A stretch of 17,561 nucleotides of DNA from Alphaproteobacteria bacterium UBA6178 (lineage in GTDB: Bacteria > Pseudomonadota > Alphaproteobacteria > Rickettsiales > UBA3002). Numbering within the stretch: the stretch's first letter is position 1; every line of letters starts with the position of its first letter. The stretch is from the NCBI GenBank assembly GCA_002422205.1, contig DITS01000020.1, positions 23,943 to 41,503 of the forward strand, in the 5' to 3' direction. Shown piece by piece: positions 6,097 to 14,015 of the stretch. The notes beneath the pieces are model-generated. The model was not told the DNA's origin. It ran no database searches and was given only the letters and a program-made list of their open reading frames with translations. A program made the translations under genes and the position numbers.

Positions 6097-7815
6097 CTAC
6101 ATCGCCATTTGTGGCGCTAAGCCGCCACCACGCCCCAGCAGAGCTTGTGCATGCTTACCAAGCCCCATTTGCGCAGCTTCCATATCCGCTTGCTTAGACT
6201 GCATGCGCTCCACACATTTGGCCGAGGCCATCTCGGCAGAATGTACGCCAGACTGCATAAAGCCAACCCATGCGACAGGATCAGATTGCTCATTGCCCGC
6301 TACTTCCTGAATCATCCAGCCGCCTGCAAACCCAACGTCACCTTCTTTAGATGCCAGCGAGCGCGAAAGCGCCACAGCAGGTAAATATTGATTGCGATCA
6401 GGCGATAAATAACAGCCACCCGCACCCCGCTCTGCTTGTTTATGGGCACTCAGCATTTGTTGCTGACCGGTAAAAATATCATGGGGTGATTTACCCAGCA
6501 TGTGTGCATATTCGCCTTTACAGGCTTCCACTAATTCGGCGGGCTTCATCTGGTCGTTAACATCCCCGCCCACCAGAAAAGTGATCCAATGGTTACCAGC
6601 TTGCGTTTCATCACCAGCGCCTGATGGCCATACACTCTGAAAGACCTTGCCACCAAATTGGCCATTCGAATCCGTAATATGTTGCCCCTCGGGGGTTATA
6701 AAATCAGCCCAGGGCATGCCTTTAACCTCAACAAATATTTTGCTGCTTTTCGTGTATTGCAGCGCTGCCGCCGTTTCAATTTCCTGCGGGGTTAATCCCA
6801 AATGCTCGGCACCCGGAATAGAAGCTAAAACAGGCGCTTGCAAGGCACTTATTACATAATCCGTTGTCACATGCTTCATGCTGCCATCCGGCAACGTAAA
6901 ATGCAGCCGGTGCAATCCACCAGGGGCAGCCTCAACACCGGTTAACCGGTGCTGTGTACGGATGGGGTCTGCAATTCCTTGCTTGGCCGCAAGCGCATGA
7001 ATCTTAGCAACCATGGCTTCGATCAACGCTGCTGTGCCACCCGCCACCTTATACCGCTCATCACTGGCACCAAACAGAGCAAAATCCTCATGCGGCGCAG
7101 TGCCTATCGGCTCAACAAAGGCAAGGGCGGACATATCTTTAAGGTCCCGTCCATTTTCGCAAGTATACGCATGGGACAGCAGCGGCATTAGCGCATCCGG
7201 GAGCTTAGCACCATTGGTTTCAATTTGTTGTTTTTTCAGGAGCAAATATTCCTCAGCCGACAACCCGTCCAACTCGCGCGCAAAAGGAGTCCATTCACCG
7301 TCCTTGGTACGCATGGCTTGTTGGTCTGCACGTATCAGCTGCGACAGGTCTTTAAATAGGCCAGAACCCGAATTGCCGTCATATAAAGCTTTGTTATCCA
7401 GCATTTTATCTGATGTATAATGATAAAATTTCCGATCAGAATTAGGGCCCGCAGCCTCTGAATCCACAAGCGGTACGCCTAACTCAGCACATAAAGCGAT
7501 GATGTCTTTATGGCCGGAATCAATAAATTCACCGCCCATATCCAGAGGAGCCGCGCCAGCGGGTCGCGTGCTACGAATCAAACCGCCTGAGTTTTTATCC
7601 TGATAAAGCACCGTAGGAATACCATTCTCCAAATTGCGCAAAAGGGCAGTGAGGCCGCTAATACCGCCGCCAACAATCGTGACAGGGTGATAATCTTTAG
7701 TGGCAATAGCCGGCACAACATCCGAAGCGGCAGGCATCGCAGTCGGAGAGAACCAATTAGTTACAGTCCCAAAAATGCGAGAAAAAAATCCTGTTTGCTG
7801 ATCGCGTTGTGCCAT
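6097..7815 (-). CDS. FAD-dependent oxidoreductase of the flavin amine oxidase superfamily
   Basis: The 572-residue protein has a Rossmann dinucleotide-binding motif TIVGGGISGL (residues about 47-55), an acceptor-site Tyr-Gln-Asp after the second strand, and the downstream GGEFIDSGH typical of flavin amine-oxidase relatives. It ends with a FAGGWMIQE...PVAWVGFMQSG segment that corresponds to the C-terminal FAD-binding stretch. These place it with monoamine oxidases, protoporphyrinogen oxidases and phytoene desaturases, but the substrate cannot be read from the sequence. Unusually, about 45 residues precede the FAD motif, with an aromatic, potentially membrane-binding helix (GFFSRIFGTVTNWFSP). 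The C-terminus is a glycine-rich tail ending in QMAM. There is no Sec signal. It is a single-gene unit convergent with ccmB. A link to haem or cytochrome biology is suggested only by proximity. Confidence 0.85.
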   Translation of the reverse strand: MAQRDQQTGFFSRIFGTVTNWFSPTAMPAASDVVPAIATKDYHPVTIVGGGISGLTALLRNLENGIPTVLYQDKNSGGLIRSTRPAGAAPLDMGGEFIDSGHKDIIALCAELGVPLVDSEAAGPNSDRKFYHYTSDKMLDNKALYDGNSGSGLFKDLSQLIRADQQAMRTKDGEWTPFARELDGLSAEEYLLLKKQQIETNGAKLPDALMPLLSHAYTCENGRDLKDMSALAFVEPIGTAPHEDFALFGASDERYKVAGGTAALIEAMVAKIHALAAKQGIADPIRTQHRLTGVEAAPGGLHRLHFTLPDGSMKHVTTDYVISALQAPVLASIPGAEHLGLTPQEIETAAALQYTKSSKIFVEVKGMPWADFITPEGQHITDSNGQFGGKVFQSVWPSGAGDETQAGNHWITFLVGGDVNDQMKPAELVEACKGEYAHMLGKSPHDIFTGQQQMLSAHKQAERGAGGCYLSPDRNQYLPAVALSRSLASKEGDVGFAGGWMIQEVAGNEQSDPVAWVGFMQSGVHSAEMASAKCVERMQSKQADMEAAQMGLGKHAQALLGRGGGLAPQMAM

Positions 7816-8062
7816 AGAAATTCCGGTAACTCCAACTCAATCTCCATTTTATGATGGTTCGTTACCAGCCGGTGTGACAATTAAATGAAGATTATTGATA
7901 GTGCTTTAGCAATTCATCTATCCGTATCCACGATCAAATATTGGGGGCTATGATTCGCAGCTCCTCTAAGCCGATAAACCATGTAATAATTATTGTATAA
8001 TATATATTATGGAAAATAGATGTTGATGTGGAAACAAAAACACATAAATTTAGTAATAATAA
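7816..8062. other. AT-rich intergenic gap of 247 bases
   Basis: The gap separates the FAD oxidoreductase gene from the end of the eight-gene operon, both on the minus strand. It must hold the oxidoreductase promoter, but I find no convincing hexamer pair. It contains a perfect 14-base palindrome ATAATATATATTAT (7997-8010), next to the 10-base palindrome AATAATTATT (7985-7994). GGTAAC (7825-7830) and GTTACC (7861-7866) form a spaced inverted pair near the oxidoreductase start. No GC-rich hairpin followed by a T run, no tRNA and no supported small ORF were seen. Confidence 0.5.
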
Positions 8063-8842
8063 CTAGTTACAATGAATTACCATACCGTCATAAGCAGGCT
8101 CCACATGCGCAGGCAAATGTGATTTAAGGCTATCATAGTCCATTTCATGTGCCATGTGCGTCAGGATGGCTCGTTTGGGTTTTACCCGCGCAATCCACTC
8201 CAATGTCATATCCAGATGTGCATGGGTCGGCGCAGTGCTGTATCGCAAACAATCCACAACCCAAACCTCTATATTCTCAAGGGTTTGCAAAGACTCTTCA
8301 GGTAAGTTATTCACATCGGTAGAATAGGCAAAATTTCCCACCCTAATGCCCATGCAGGGCATATTTCCATGGATTTGCAGGAAGGGAGTCACGACCATCT
8401 CATCCGACACCTGAAACGGCACCCTGTTCAGCTCCACCTCATGCGCTTTCAAAGCAGGGCGAAACCATCCAAATTCAGGTATAGGCGGTTGAAAACAATA
8501 GCTAAATTGCCGTTCAATACGATCAAAGGTTTCGCGTGTAGCATAAACCGGAAGTGCCTGATCTTTCATATAATTAAAGGGCCGTACATCATCAATACCA
8601 TGCGTATGATCGGCATGCGCATGTGTTATGCAGATCGCATCTACCTGCGTTATCTGATGCGTCAGGGCCTGCTGGCGCAAATCGGGCGACATATCTACCA
8701 GCAGCCGCGTATTGCCCTGCTCAATGAGGATAGAGGCACGTAAACGCTTGTTTTTGGGGTTCGGTGATTGGCAAACAGCGCAACGACAGCCAATAATCGG
8801 TATACCAGACGATGCGCCACAACCCAAAATCGTGACTTTCAT
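8063..8842 (-). CDS. metallo-beta-lactamase-fold hydrolase, PhnP-like
   Basis: This 259-residue cytoplasmic protein carries the metal-binding motif HAHADH (residues 74-79), with later histidines in QIHGN, AHLDMT and THMAH, and the aspartate of STDVN. The N-terminal GCGASSGIP and the cysteine cluster CRCAVC (19-24) are hallmarks of the PhnP-like branch, which includes phosphoribosyl cyclic phosphodiesterase. In alphaproteobacteria, proteins of this kind commonly sit after tatD without any phosphonate genes, and their substrate is unknown. The start is well supported: GAGGAGG overlaps the TGA of tatD and lies four bases before the ATG. It is the last gene of the operon. I would not call it phnP, because no phn gene is present. 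Confidence 0.88.
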   Translation of the reverse strand: MKVTILGCGASSGIPIIGCRCAVCQSPNPKNKRLRASILIEQGNTRLLVDMSPDLRQQALTHQITQVDAICITHAHADHTHGIDDVRPFNYMKDQALPVYATRETFDRIERQFSYCFQPPIPEFGWFRPALKAHEVELNRVPFQVSDEMVVTPFLQIHGNMPCMGIRVGNFAYSTDVNNLPEESLQTLENIEVWVVDCLRYSTAPTHAHLDMTLEWIARVKPKRAILTHMAHEMDYDSLKSHLPAHVEPAYDGMVIHCN

Positions 8843-8851
8843 GGCCCCTCC

Positions 8852-9634
8852 TCACACTACCGGACGCACGGCCTTACTGAATAACCGGAAAAAATTATCG
8901 GTGGTAACACTCGCCACCTCGTCATAACTCACGGCTTTAAGCTCGGCCAGCGCATGTGCCGTAAAGCTGGTAAATGCCGGCTCATTCGATTTACCGCGAT
9001 GTGGCACGGGTGCCAGATAAGGCGCATCCGTTTCTACCAGCAAATGCTCCAACCCTATGGTCTGCACGCTCTCGCGCAGTTCGCTAGCCTTAGGGAAAGT
9101 AATAATGCCGGATAGCGAAATTAAGAAACCAATTTCAATAGATTTATCAGCTAGATATTTAGAAGAGCTAAAGCAATGGATTAATCCATTAAAAGGGCCC
9201 TTAGCATATTCTTCATGCAAGATCGCCACCGTATCCTCGTCAGCGTCACGGCTATGCACAATCAACGGCAGGCCGGTAATGCGCGCAGCCTCGATATGCG
9301 CGCGAAAACAGGCTTGCTGTGCTTGGCGTGGGCTATGCTCATAAAAATAATCCAGCCCCGTCTCCCCTATGCCGATGACACGTGGATGCGTGGCCCATTC
9401 CACTAGCTCCGCCGCCGTCAAATCTATATGGTGCTCCGCCTCATGCGGATGGACGCCTATCGAGGCATACACCTCGGGATGAGCCGAAGCGATGGCAATA
9501 ATATCGCTAAATTCAGAGCGCTTAGTGCTGATTGTTTGCATCAGATGCACATCAGCGGCTTTGGCACGCTCAATCACTGCCGATAAGTCCGCTAATTCCG
9601 GATAATTCAAATGACAATGCGAATCGACCAGCAT
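8852..9634 (-). CDS. tatD: TatD family metal-dependent hydrolase (deoxyribonuclease)
   Basis: TatD proteins are TIM-barrel, metal-dependent nucleases with 3'-5' exonuclease activity on DNA. The 260-residue sequence begins MLVDSHCHLN with the metal-binding H6 and H8. It continues with SIGVHPHEA, the metal-bridging glutamate in GIGETGLDYFY, the histidine in LIVHSRDAD, the HCFSS motif, and the C-terminal LLVETDAPYLAPVPHRGK signature. All expected ligands are present. The ATG at 9634 places the DSHCH motif at the usual distance from the N-terminus; a TTG one codon upstream is less likely. No good ribosome-binding site lies directly in front, so it may depend on ribosomes finishing metG, whose stop is 15 bases upstream. 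The metG-tatD-MBL hydrolase order is a familiar alphaproteobacterial arrangement. Confidence 0.94.
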   Translation of the reverse strand: MLVDSHCHLNYPELADLSAVIERAKAADVHLMQTISTKRSEFSDIIAIASAHPEVYASIGVHPHEAEHHIDLTAAELVEWATHPRVIGIGETGLDYFYEHSPRQAQQACFRAHIEAARITGLPLIVHSRDADEDTVAILHEEYAKGPFNGLIHCFSSSKYLADKSIEIGFLISLSGIITFPKASELRESVQTIGLEHLLVETDAPYLAPVPHRGKSNEPAFTSFTAHALAELKAVSYDEVASVTTDNFFRLFSKAVRPVV

Positions 9635-9649
9635 CAATGCACGCGGCGC

Positions 9650-11200
9650 CTAAGCCGCCTCCTCCATAAACCGTGGGAAAACTGGCTCAGGCTTAGGCAG
9701 CAAAGTGCCAGGCTTAAGTGAAAAATCAGGCGATAAATGCTCAAATCGGCGCTCATTCGCCGGAATTGCCAGTTGATCGAGCATTTTTGCTGCCGAATCG
9801 GGCACAAAAGGCTGAATCATAATCGCGATACAACGAATAGCCTCTGCCAAATGGTATAAAGTGGCCTCCATTTGCTCGGGAGCCACCTTTTTTTGCGTCC
9901 ATGGTGCCTCACGGTCGATATATTCATTCGCATAAGATGCCATACCCAGAATATTGCCCAGCACCTCGCTAAATTTGCAGCGCTCCATCGCATCCATGAT
10001 CGAATCAGGGGTTTGCGGCATGGTCACCTGTACCAGCTCCAATATGTCCTTATCCTGTGGACGAACGCCCGCTTTGTGTGGATCCGGCACTTTGCCATCG
10101 CAGTTTTTGGCAATCATCGACAAAGTGCGCTGCGCCAGATTCCCAATATTATTAGCCAGATCGCTATTGATACGGTCCGCCAGCGATTGGCGCGAAAAAT
10201 TCCCGTCATTACCAAACGGCACTTCGCGCATCAGAAAATAGCGCGTCTGGTCCAGCCCGTATTTCTCCACCAGATGATCTGGCGCGACCACATTACCCAG
10301 TGATTTGGACATTTTCTCTCCCTCAATCGTCCACCAGCCATGCGCAAAAACCCGCTTTGGCGGCGGCAATTGTGCAGACATCAAAAACGCCGGCCAATAC
10401 ACTGCATGAAAACGCAAAATATCCTTACCGACCATGTGCAGGCTTGCAGGCCAAAATGTCTGGTATTTCTCCGATGTTTCATCGGGATACCCCAACGCGG
10501 TAAGATAATTGGTAAGCGCATCAAGCCACACATACATCACATGCTTGTCATCACCCGGCACCGGCACGCCCCAACTGAATGTTGTGCGCGAAATCGATAA
10601 ATCTTTCAACCCGCCCTTCACAAAACTAATCACTTCATTGCGCCGCGCGGCAGGCAAAATAAAATCCGGATTCGCATCATAAAACGCCAGCAATCGATCC
10701 TGCCATGCGGAAAGGCGGAAAAAATAGCTCGGCTCCTCCACCCACTCCACTTCGGCTCCGGTGGGTGCTTTACCATTCACCAGCTCAGTCTCAGCAAAAA
10801 AAGCCTCATCGCGTACCGAATACCAGCCGCCATAACTGTCTTCGTAAATATCACCATTCGCCATCAGCTGCTTCCAGATCGCCTGCGACGCTTGGATGTG
10901 GCGCTCCTCGGTGGTGCGGATAAAATCATCATTACTGATATGCATCACCTGCGTCAGCTCGCGAAAATGCTCCGACACCTCATCCACAAAGGCTTGGGGC
11001 GGAATACCTGCGGCATGTGCAGATTTTTCTACTTTTTGCCCATGCTCATCCGTGCCGGTTAAAAAAAATACGGGGCGGTTGGCAAGCCGCATAAACCGCG
11101 CCAACACGTCGCAAGCAACGGACGTGTAAGCATGGCCGATATGCGGTTTATCATTCACATAATAAATCGGGGTGGTGATATAAAAAGGGTCGCGTGTCAT
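9650..11200 (-). CDS. metG: methionyl-tRNA synthetase
   Basis: MetRS charges tRNA-Met and initiator tRNA with methionine in the cytoplasm. The 516-residue class I enzyme has the HIGH motif (H20 to H23 in KPHIGHAY), the FLTGTDEHGQKVEK segment, and the KMSKS loop (residues 296-300). It is the short form: there is no C-terminal tRNA-binding domain after about residue 510. The insertion region around residues 130-150 (AFFAETELVNGKAP) lacks the zinc-knuckle cysteines of the E. coli type, as is usual for alphaproteobacterial MetRS. The ribosome-binding site TAAGG overlaps the stop codon of holB and lies seven bases from the ATG. It is a central gene of the operon with holB upstream and tatD downstream. 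Confidence 0.97.
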   Translation of the reverse strand: MTRDPFYITTPIYYVNDKPHIGHAYTSVACDVLARFMRLANRPVFFLTGTDEHGQKVEKSAHAAGIPPQAFVDEVSEHFRELTQVMHISNDDFIRTTEERHIQASQAIWKQLMANGDIYEDSYGGWYSVRDEAFFAETELVNGKAPTGAEVEWVEEPSYFFRLSAWQDRLLAFYDANPDFILPAARRNEVISFVKGGLKDLSISRTTFSWGVPVPGDDKHVMYVWLDALTNYLTALGYPDETSEKYQTFWPASLHMVGKDILRFHAVYWPAFLMSAQLPPPKRVFAHGWWTIEGEKMSKSLGNVVAPDHLVEKYGLDQTRYFLMREVPFGNDGNFSRQSLADRINSDLANNIGNLAQRTLSMIAKNCDGKVPDPHKAGVRPQDKDILELVQVTMPQTPDSIMDAMERCKFSEVLGNILGMASYANEYIDREAPWTQKKVAPEQMEATLYHLAEAIRCIAIMIQPFVPDSAAKMLDQLAIPANERRFEHLSPDFSLKPGTLLPKPEPVFPRFMEEAA

Positions 11201-11209
11201 AGGGTTGCC

Positions 11210-12247
11210 TTACAGTCTGGCTGCACCTGTAGCGGCCTGCAGCAGGCTGGTTATGACTTGTTTGCGTTCAAGATGCAAGACGTCCGTATCATTCAGCCAT
11301 TGCTGCGCCTGCGCATGCAATTGATGCATTTCATCAATGCTGTGATGCGCGGCAACCATGGCCAGTGTCTCAAGCTCATGTGACAAAATCTCGCTAAACG
11401 GCACGCCGCTTTTATGCAACAACAAACGGTGCATCAGCAATTCCCACATCTGCCGCCAACATTGCCACAGCAGTGGCTTTTTAGCATTAATGCTTGCCTT
11501 AATCAGCGATTCAATCATCTGCTTGTCTCGTAATGACGATAAAAGCGCATCATAGATACGTAAAGCGCCCAGCTCATGAAGTTGCAACGCCAGCCCCGCC
11601 GACCTATGCGCCATCTGATACAGTGCCTGCATATCCTGCTCACTAATGATAACACCGCTAGCCTCAATTACCTGATTAAACTGCGCTTCACTCAATGGCT
11701 GTAGTTTGATATGACGGCAGCGCGAACGAATTGTGGGCAATAATCCCCCTGGACTATGCGATATCAGCAATATCAATGCATTTTTCGGTGGTTCCTCGAT
11801 CATTTTAAGCAACGCATTGGCCGCATTCGGGTTCAGATCATCGGCGCTATCAATCACAATCACCCGCCATTGCGACTCAGCTGGCGTCAAAGACAAAAAA
11901 ACAGGCGCTTTTCGCGCTTCATCGACTTTGATATTTTGACTGCCCCCTTCTTCCTCTTTCGCATCCGACGACAGCACCAGCAAATCACCATGCGCGCCAC
12001 TCGCTACTCGTTTAAAAGTTGATGATTCCTCGTCAATCGTCAGATTCTCGGGCCCGAACATGCCCCCTGCTCCGCCGCCTGCTAATACAAACCGCGCCAA
12101 CCGATAAGCAAAAGTCGCTTTGCCAATGCCTCGCGCCCCGCTAATCAAAATGGCATGGGGCAAAATCTTCTGATTCCACTGCGCAAGGCACAGCTGCTCA
12201 GCCTCCCCATGGCCGATAAGCGATGGATTTTCTCTAGGATGCAGCAT
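11210..12247 (-). CDS. holB: DNA polymerase III delta-prime subunit
   Basis: HolB is the delta-prime subunit of the clamp loader, which places the beta clamp on DNA. The 345-residue AAA+ protein has a P-loop-like GARGIGKAT (residues 37-45), a Walker B-like VIVIDSADDLN segment, the ANALLKMIEEPP helix and the arginine-finger motif SRCR. The zinc-binding cysteines between P-loop and Walker B of the E. coli protein are absent and replaced by a glycine-rich stretch and VASGAHGDLLVL, as is typical in alphaproteobacteria. The gene overlaps the 3' end of tmk by 14 bases, so its start is embedded in tmk and only a weak ribosome-binding site is visible. The tmk-holB pairing is widespread in bacteria and supports the call. 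Confidence 0.94.
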   Translation of the reverse strand: MLHPRENPSLIGHGEAEQLCLAQWNQKILPHAILISGARGIGKATFAYRLARFVLAGGGAGGMFGPENLTIDEESSTFKRVASGAHGDLLVLSSDAKEEEGGSQNIKVDEARKAPVFLSLTPAESQWRVIVIDSADDLNPNAANALLKMIEEPPKNALILLISHSPGGLLPTIRSRCRHIKLQPLSEAQFNQVIEASGVIISEQDMQALYQMAHRSAGLALQLHELGALRIYDALLSSLRDKQMIESLIKASINAKKPLLWQCWRQMWELLMHRLLLHKSGVPFSEILSHELETLAMVAAHHSIDEMHQLHAQAQQWLNDTDVLHLERKQVITSLLQAATGAARL

Positions 12248-12887
12248 GCGTCAACTCAATCTGCAAGCGTTGCGACAATTGCGCCAGCAGCATAGCGCTC
12301 ACCTGCGCTGCATCAACTGCCGCATCTACCACGACAAAACGCTGAGGCTCGCGCTGTGCCAAATGCAAAAACCCCTCCCGCAAGGTCTGATGAAAATGCA
12401 GCGGCAGTCCTTCAAAGCGCATTTCATTACCTTTGCGCTCCGCCGCGCGCTGCAATCCAATCGACGGGTCTATATCCAGCAAAACAGTCACATCGGGCAG
12501 CAGACTTCCAAATAATAGCCGGTGCAGCTGCTCAAGCCACGCACTATTCACCTGCTTAGCTATGCCCTGATACACACGCGTCGAATCCAAAAACCGATCA
12601 CACAACACCCATGTCCCCGCTACCAATGCGGGCTGAACCGTATTAAAAATATGATCATTGCGCGCCGCCATAATCAACAGGGTCTCTGTGACTGGGTCCC
12701 AACGGTCTGCCTGACCGGTAACAATCAGCTCGCGAATGGCTTCAGCCCCTGCCGATCCCCCCGGTTCACGCGTAAGAATATGGGGGATGCCTGCGCGCGC
12801 CAGCGCCTCTGCCACAACTTTGATTTGCGTGCTTTTACCCGCACCCTCGCCACCTTCAAAGGTGATGAATCGTGCAGCATCTGCCAT
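12234..12887 (-). CDS. tmk: thymidylate kinase
   Basis: Thymidylate kinase phosphorylates dTMP to dTDP for DNA synthesis. The 217-residue protein has the P-loop GGEGAGKST (residues 12-20), LTREPGG for nucleotide binding, CDRFLDST with the DR motif near the thymidine site, and LDIDPSIGLQRAAERKG leading into the lid and the RFEGLPLHFH stretch. Length and order match the family. The ATG shares one base with the TAA of the upstream carboxypeptidase gene (TAATG), with GGGG five bases before it. Downstream it overlaps holB by 14 bases. These overlaps indicate translational coupling along the operon. Confidence 0.96.
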   Translation of the reverse strand: MADAARFITFEGGEGAGKSTQIKVVAEALARAGIPHILTREPGGSAGAEAIRELIVTGQADRWDPVTETLLIMAARNDHIFNTVQPALVAGTWVLCDRFLDSTRVYQGIAKQVNSAWLEQLHRLLFGSLLPDVTVLLDIDPSIGLQRAAERKGNEMRFEGLPLHFHQTLREGFLHLAQREPQRFVVVDAAVDAAQVSAMLLAQLSQRLQIELTHAAS

Positions 12888-14014
12888 TACAGCCCCAATT
12901 TATAGGACAATGCCTTGCCGATGCGCGCAAAAAACCCTGCACGCTCTACTGGATTAGTAGCATAAAGCGGAATGGTCTTCAGCACCTTGTCTTTGCTTTT
13001 AACAGTAAGGGTTGCCAGCTCTTGCCCTTGCGTAATGGGCGCAGCATGCGGCGCGTCATAGCTAATAAAATACTGGATACTGTCTTCATCGCTGCGCGGA
13101 ACCGTCACGCGTACATCCTCGTTGGGCGCTACATTCACACGCTCGGCCCTACCGAACCAAACGGGCACTTGCTCCACCACGTGACCGCCTTCAACCAATG
13201 TAATTGCCCTGAAAAAATTCAGGCCGTACTGCAAAAGGGTTTCCCCTTCCCGCGCCCGCTCTGCCTCACTGCTCAGGCCATTGATAACCAAATTAATCCG
13301 CCGATTGGTCGCCTCATCCAGCGCCGACAAGGTAATGCCATATCCGGCTACTTCTGTATGCCCCGTTTTCAGCCCGTCAACGCCAATCCCCCTACCGAGT
13401 AATAAATTCCGGTTGGGCTGGGTAATGCCATTATAGGTAAAGCTTTTTTCCTGATAATACGGGTAATATTCAGGGAAATCATTGATCAGGTGATGTGCCA
13501 AAATTGCCAAATCCTCGGCGGTGGTGTAATGTTGCTCATCCGGCCAGCCAGTGGAATTAGTGAAATTGCTGTTTTTCATGCCCAACCTTTTCGCAATTTC
13601 ATTGAGCTTCACTGCAAAACCTTCTTCGGTGCCGCCAATGGCCTCAGCCACCACCACGCACGCATCATTACCCGATTGAATCACAATGCCGCGCAACAAA
13701 TCCTCAACCTTTACCGCATCCCCCACATGCACAAACATTTTAGAGCCACCCATGCGCCATGCTTTTTCGCTCACGCGCAATTCGGTGTTCAAAGTAAATG
13801 TGCCGTCCTTCAGCTTTTCAAACAGTGCATATACCGTAATAAGTTTACTCATCGACGAGGGAAACATTTTCGTTTGCGCTTCCCGTTCCATCAGCACGGT
13901 TTGCGTGCTGTCATCAATCAAATACAGCTGCTTGGCATTCGACTCGACAGCCACCGCAGGATAACTAAGCAGCAAGCCGCACATGCCAACCACAAATAAA
14001 GTAAAAAGCTTCAT
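12887..14014 (-). CDS. D-alanyl-D-alanine carboxypeptidase (PBP5/6 type)
   Basis: This low-molecular-weight penicillin-binding protein trims the terminal D-Ala from peptidoglycan stem peptides in the periplasm. The 375-residue precursor has a Sec signal peptide of about 22 residues ending near YPAVAV. The three active-site motifs are S54-M-S-K57, S114-G-N116 and K216-T-G218. The C-terminal part (about residues 265-355) fits the PBP5 C-terminal beta domain. The final residues AGFFARIGKALSYKLGL form a likely amphipathic helix that anchors the enzyme to the inner membrane. It is of the DacC/DacF type; I do not choose between the symbols. One base separates it from the rlpA stop codon, and AGGGA provides the ribosome-binding site within the end of rlpA. 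Its stop overlaps the tmk start. Confidence 0.94.
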   Translation of the reverse strand: MKLFTLFVVGMCGLLLSYPAVAVESNAKQLYLIDDSTQTVLMEREAQTKMFPSSMSKLITVYALFEKLKDGTFTLNTELRVSEKAWRMGGSKMFVHVGDAVKVEDLLRGIVIQSGNDACVVVAEAIGGTEEGFAVKLNEIAKRLGMKNSNFTNSTGWPDEQHYTTAEDLAILAHHLINDFPEYYPYYQEKSFTYNGITQPNRNLLLGRGIGVDGLKTGHTEVAGYGITLSALDEATNRRINLVINGLSSEAERAREGETLLQYGLNFFRAITLVEGGHVVEQVPVWFGRAERVNVAPNEDVRVTVPRSDEDSIQYFISYDAPHAAPITQGQELATLTVKSKDKVLKTIPLYATNPVERAGFFARIGKALSYKLGL

Positions 14015-14015
14015 A

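Noticed and set aside
7885..7953. 22-codon plus-strand ORF (starts MKIIDSALAI) in the intergenic gap
   Set aside because: It has no ribosome-binding site, no convincing promoter and lies in AT-rich DNA where short ORFs are expected by chance. A second 16-codon ORF overlapping its stop is no better supported.
8063..8842. Phosphonate catabolism gene phnP
   Set aside because: Only the fold and the cysteine/histidine motifs point to PhnP. There is no other phn gene, and the tatD neighbourhood is typical of a general alphaproteobacterial MBL hydrolase.
11210..12247. HolB lacking the zinc-binding cysteines as an anomaly
   Set aside because: Alphaproteobacterial delta-prime subunits commonly lack this cluster, and the SRC motif and AAA+ core are present, so it is ordinary.
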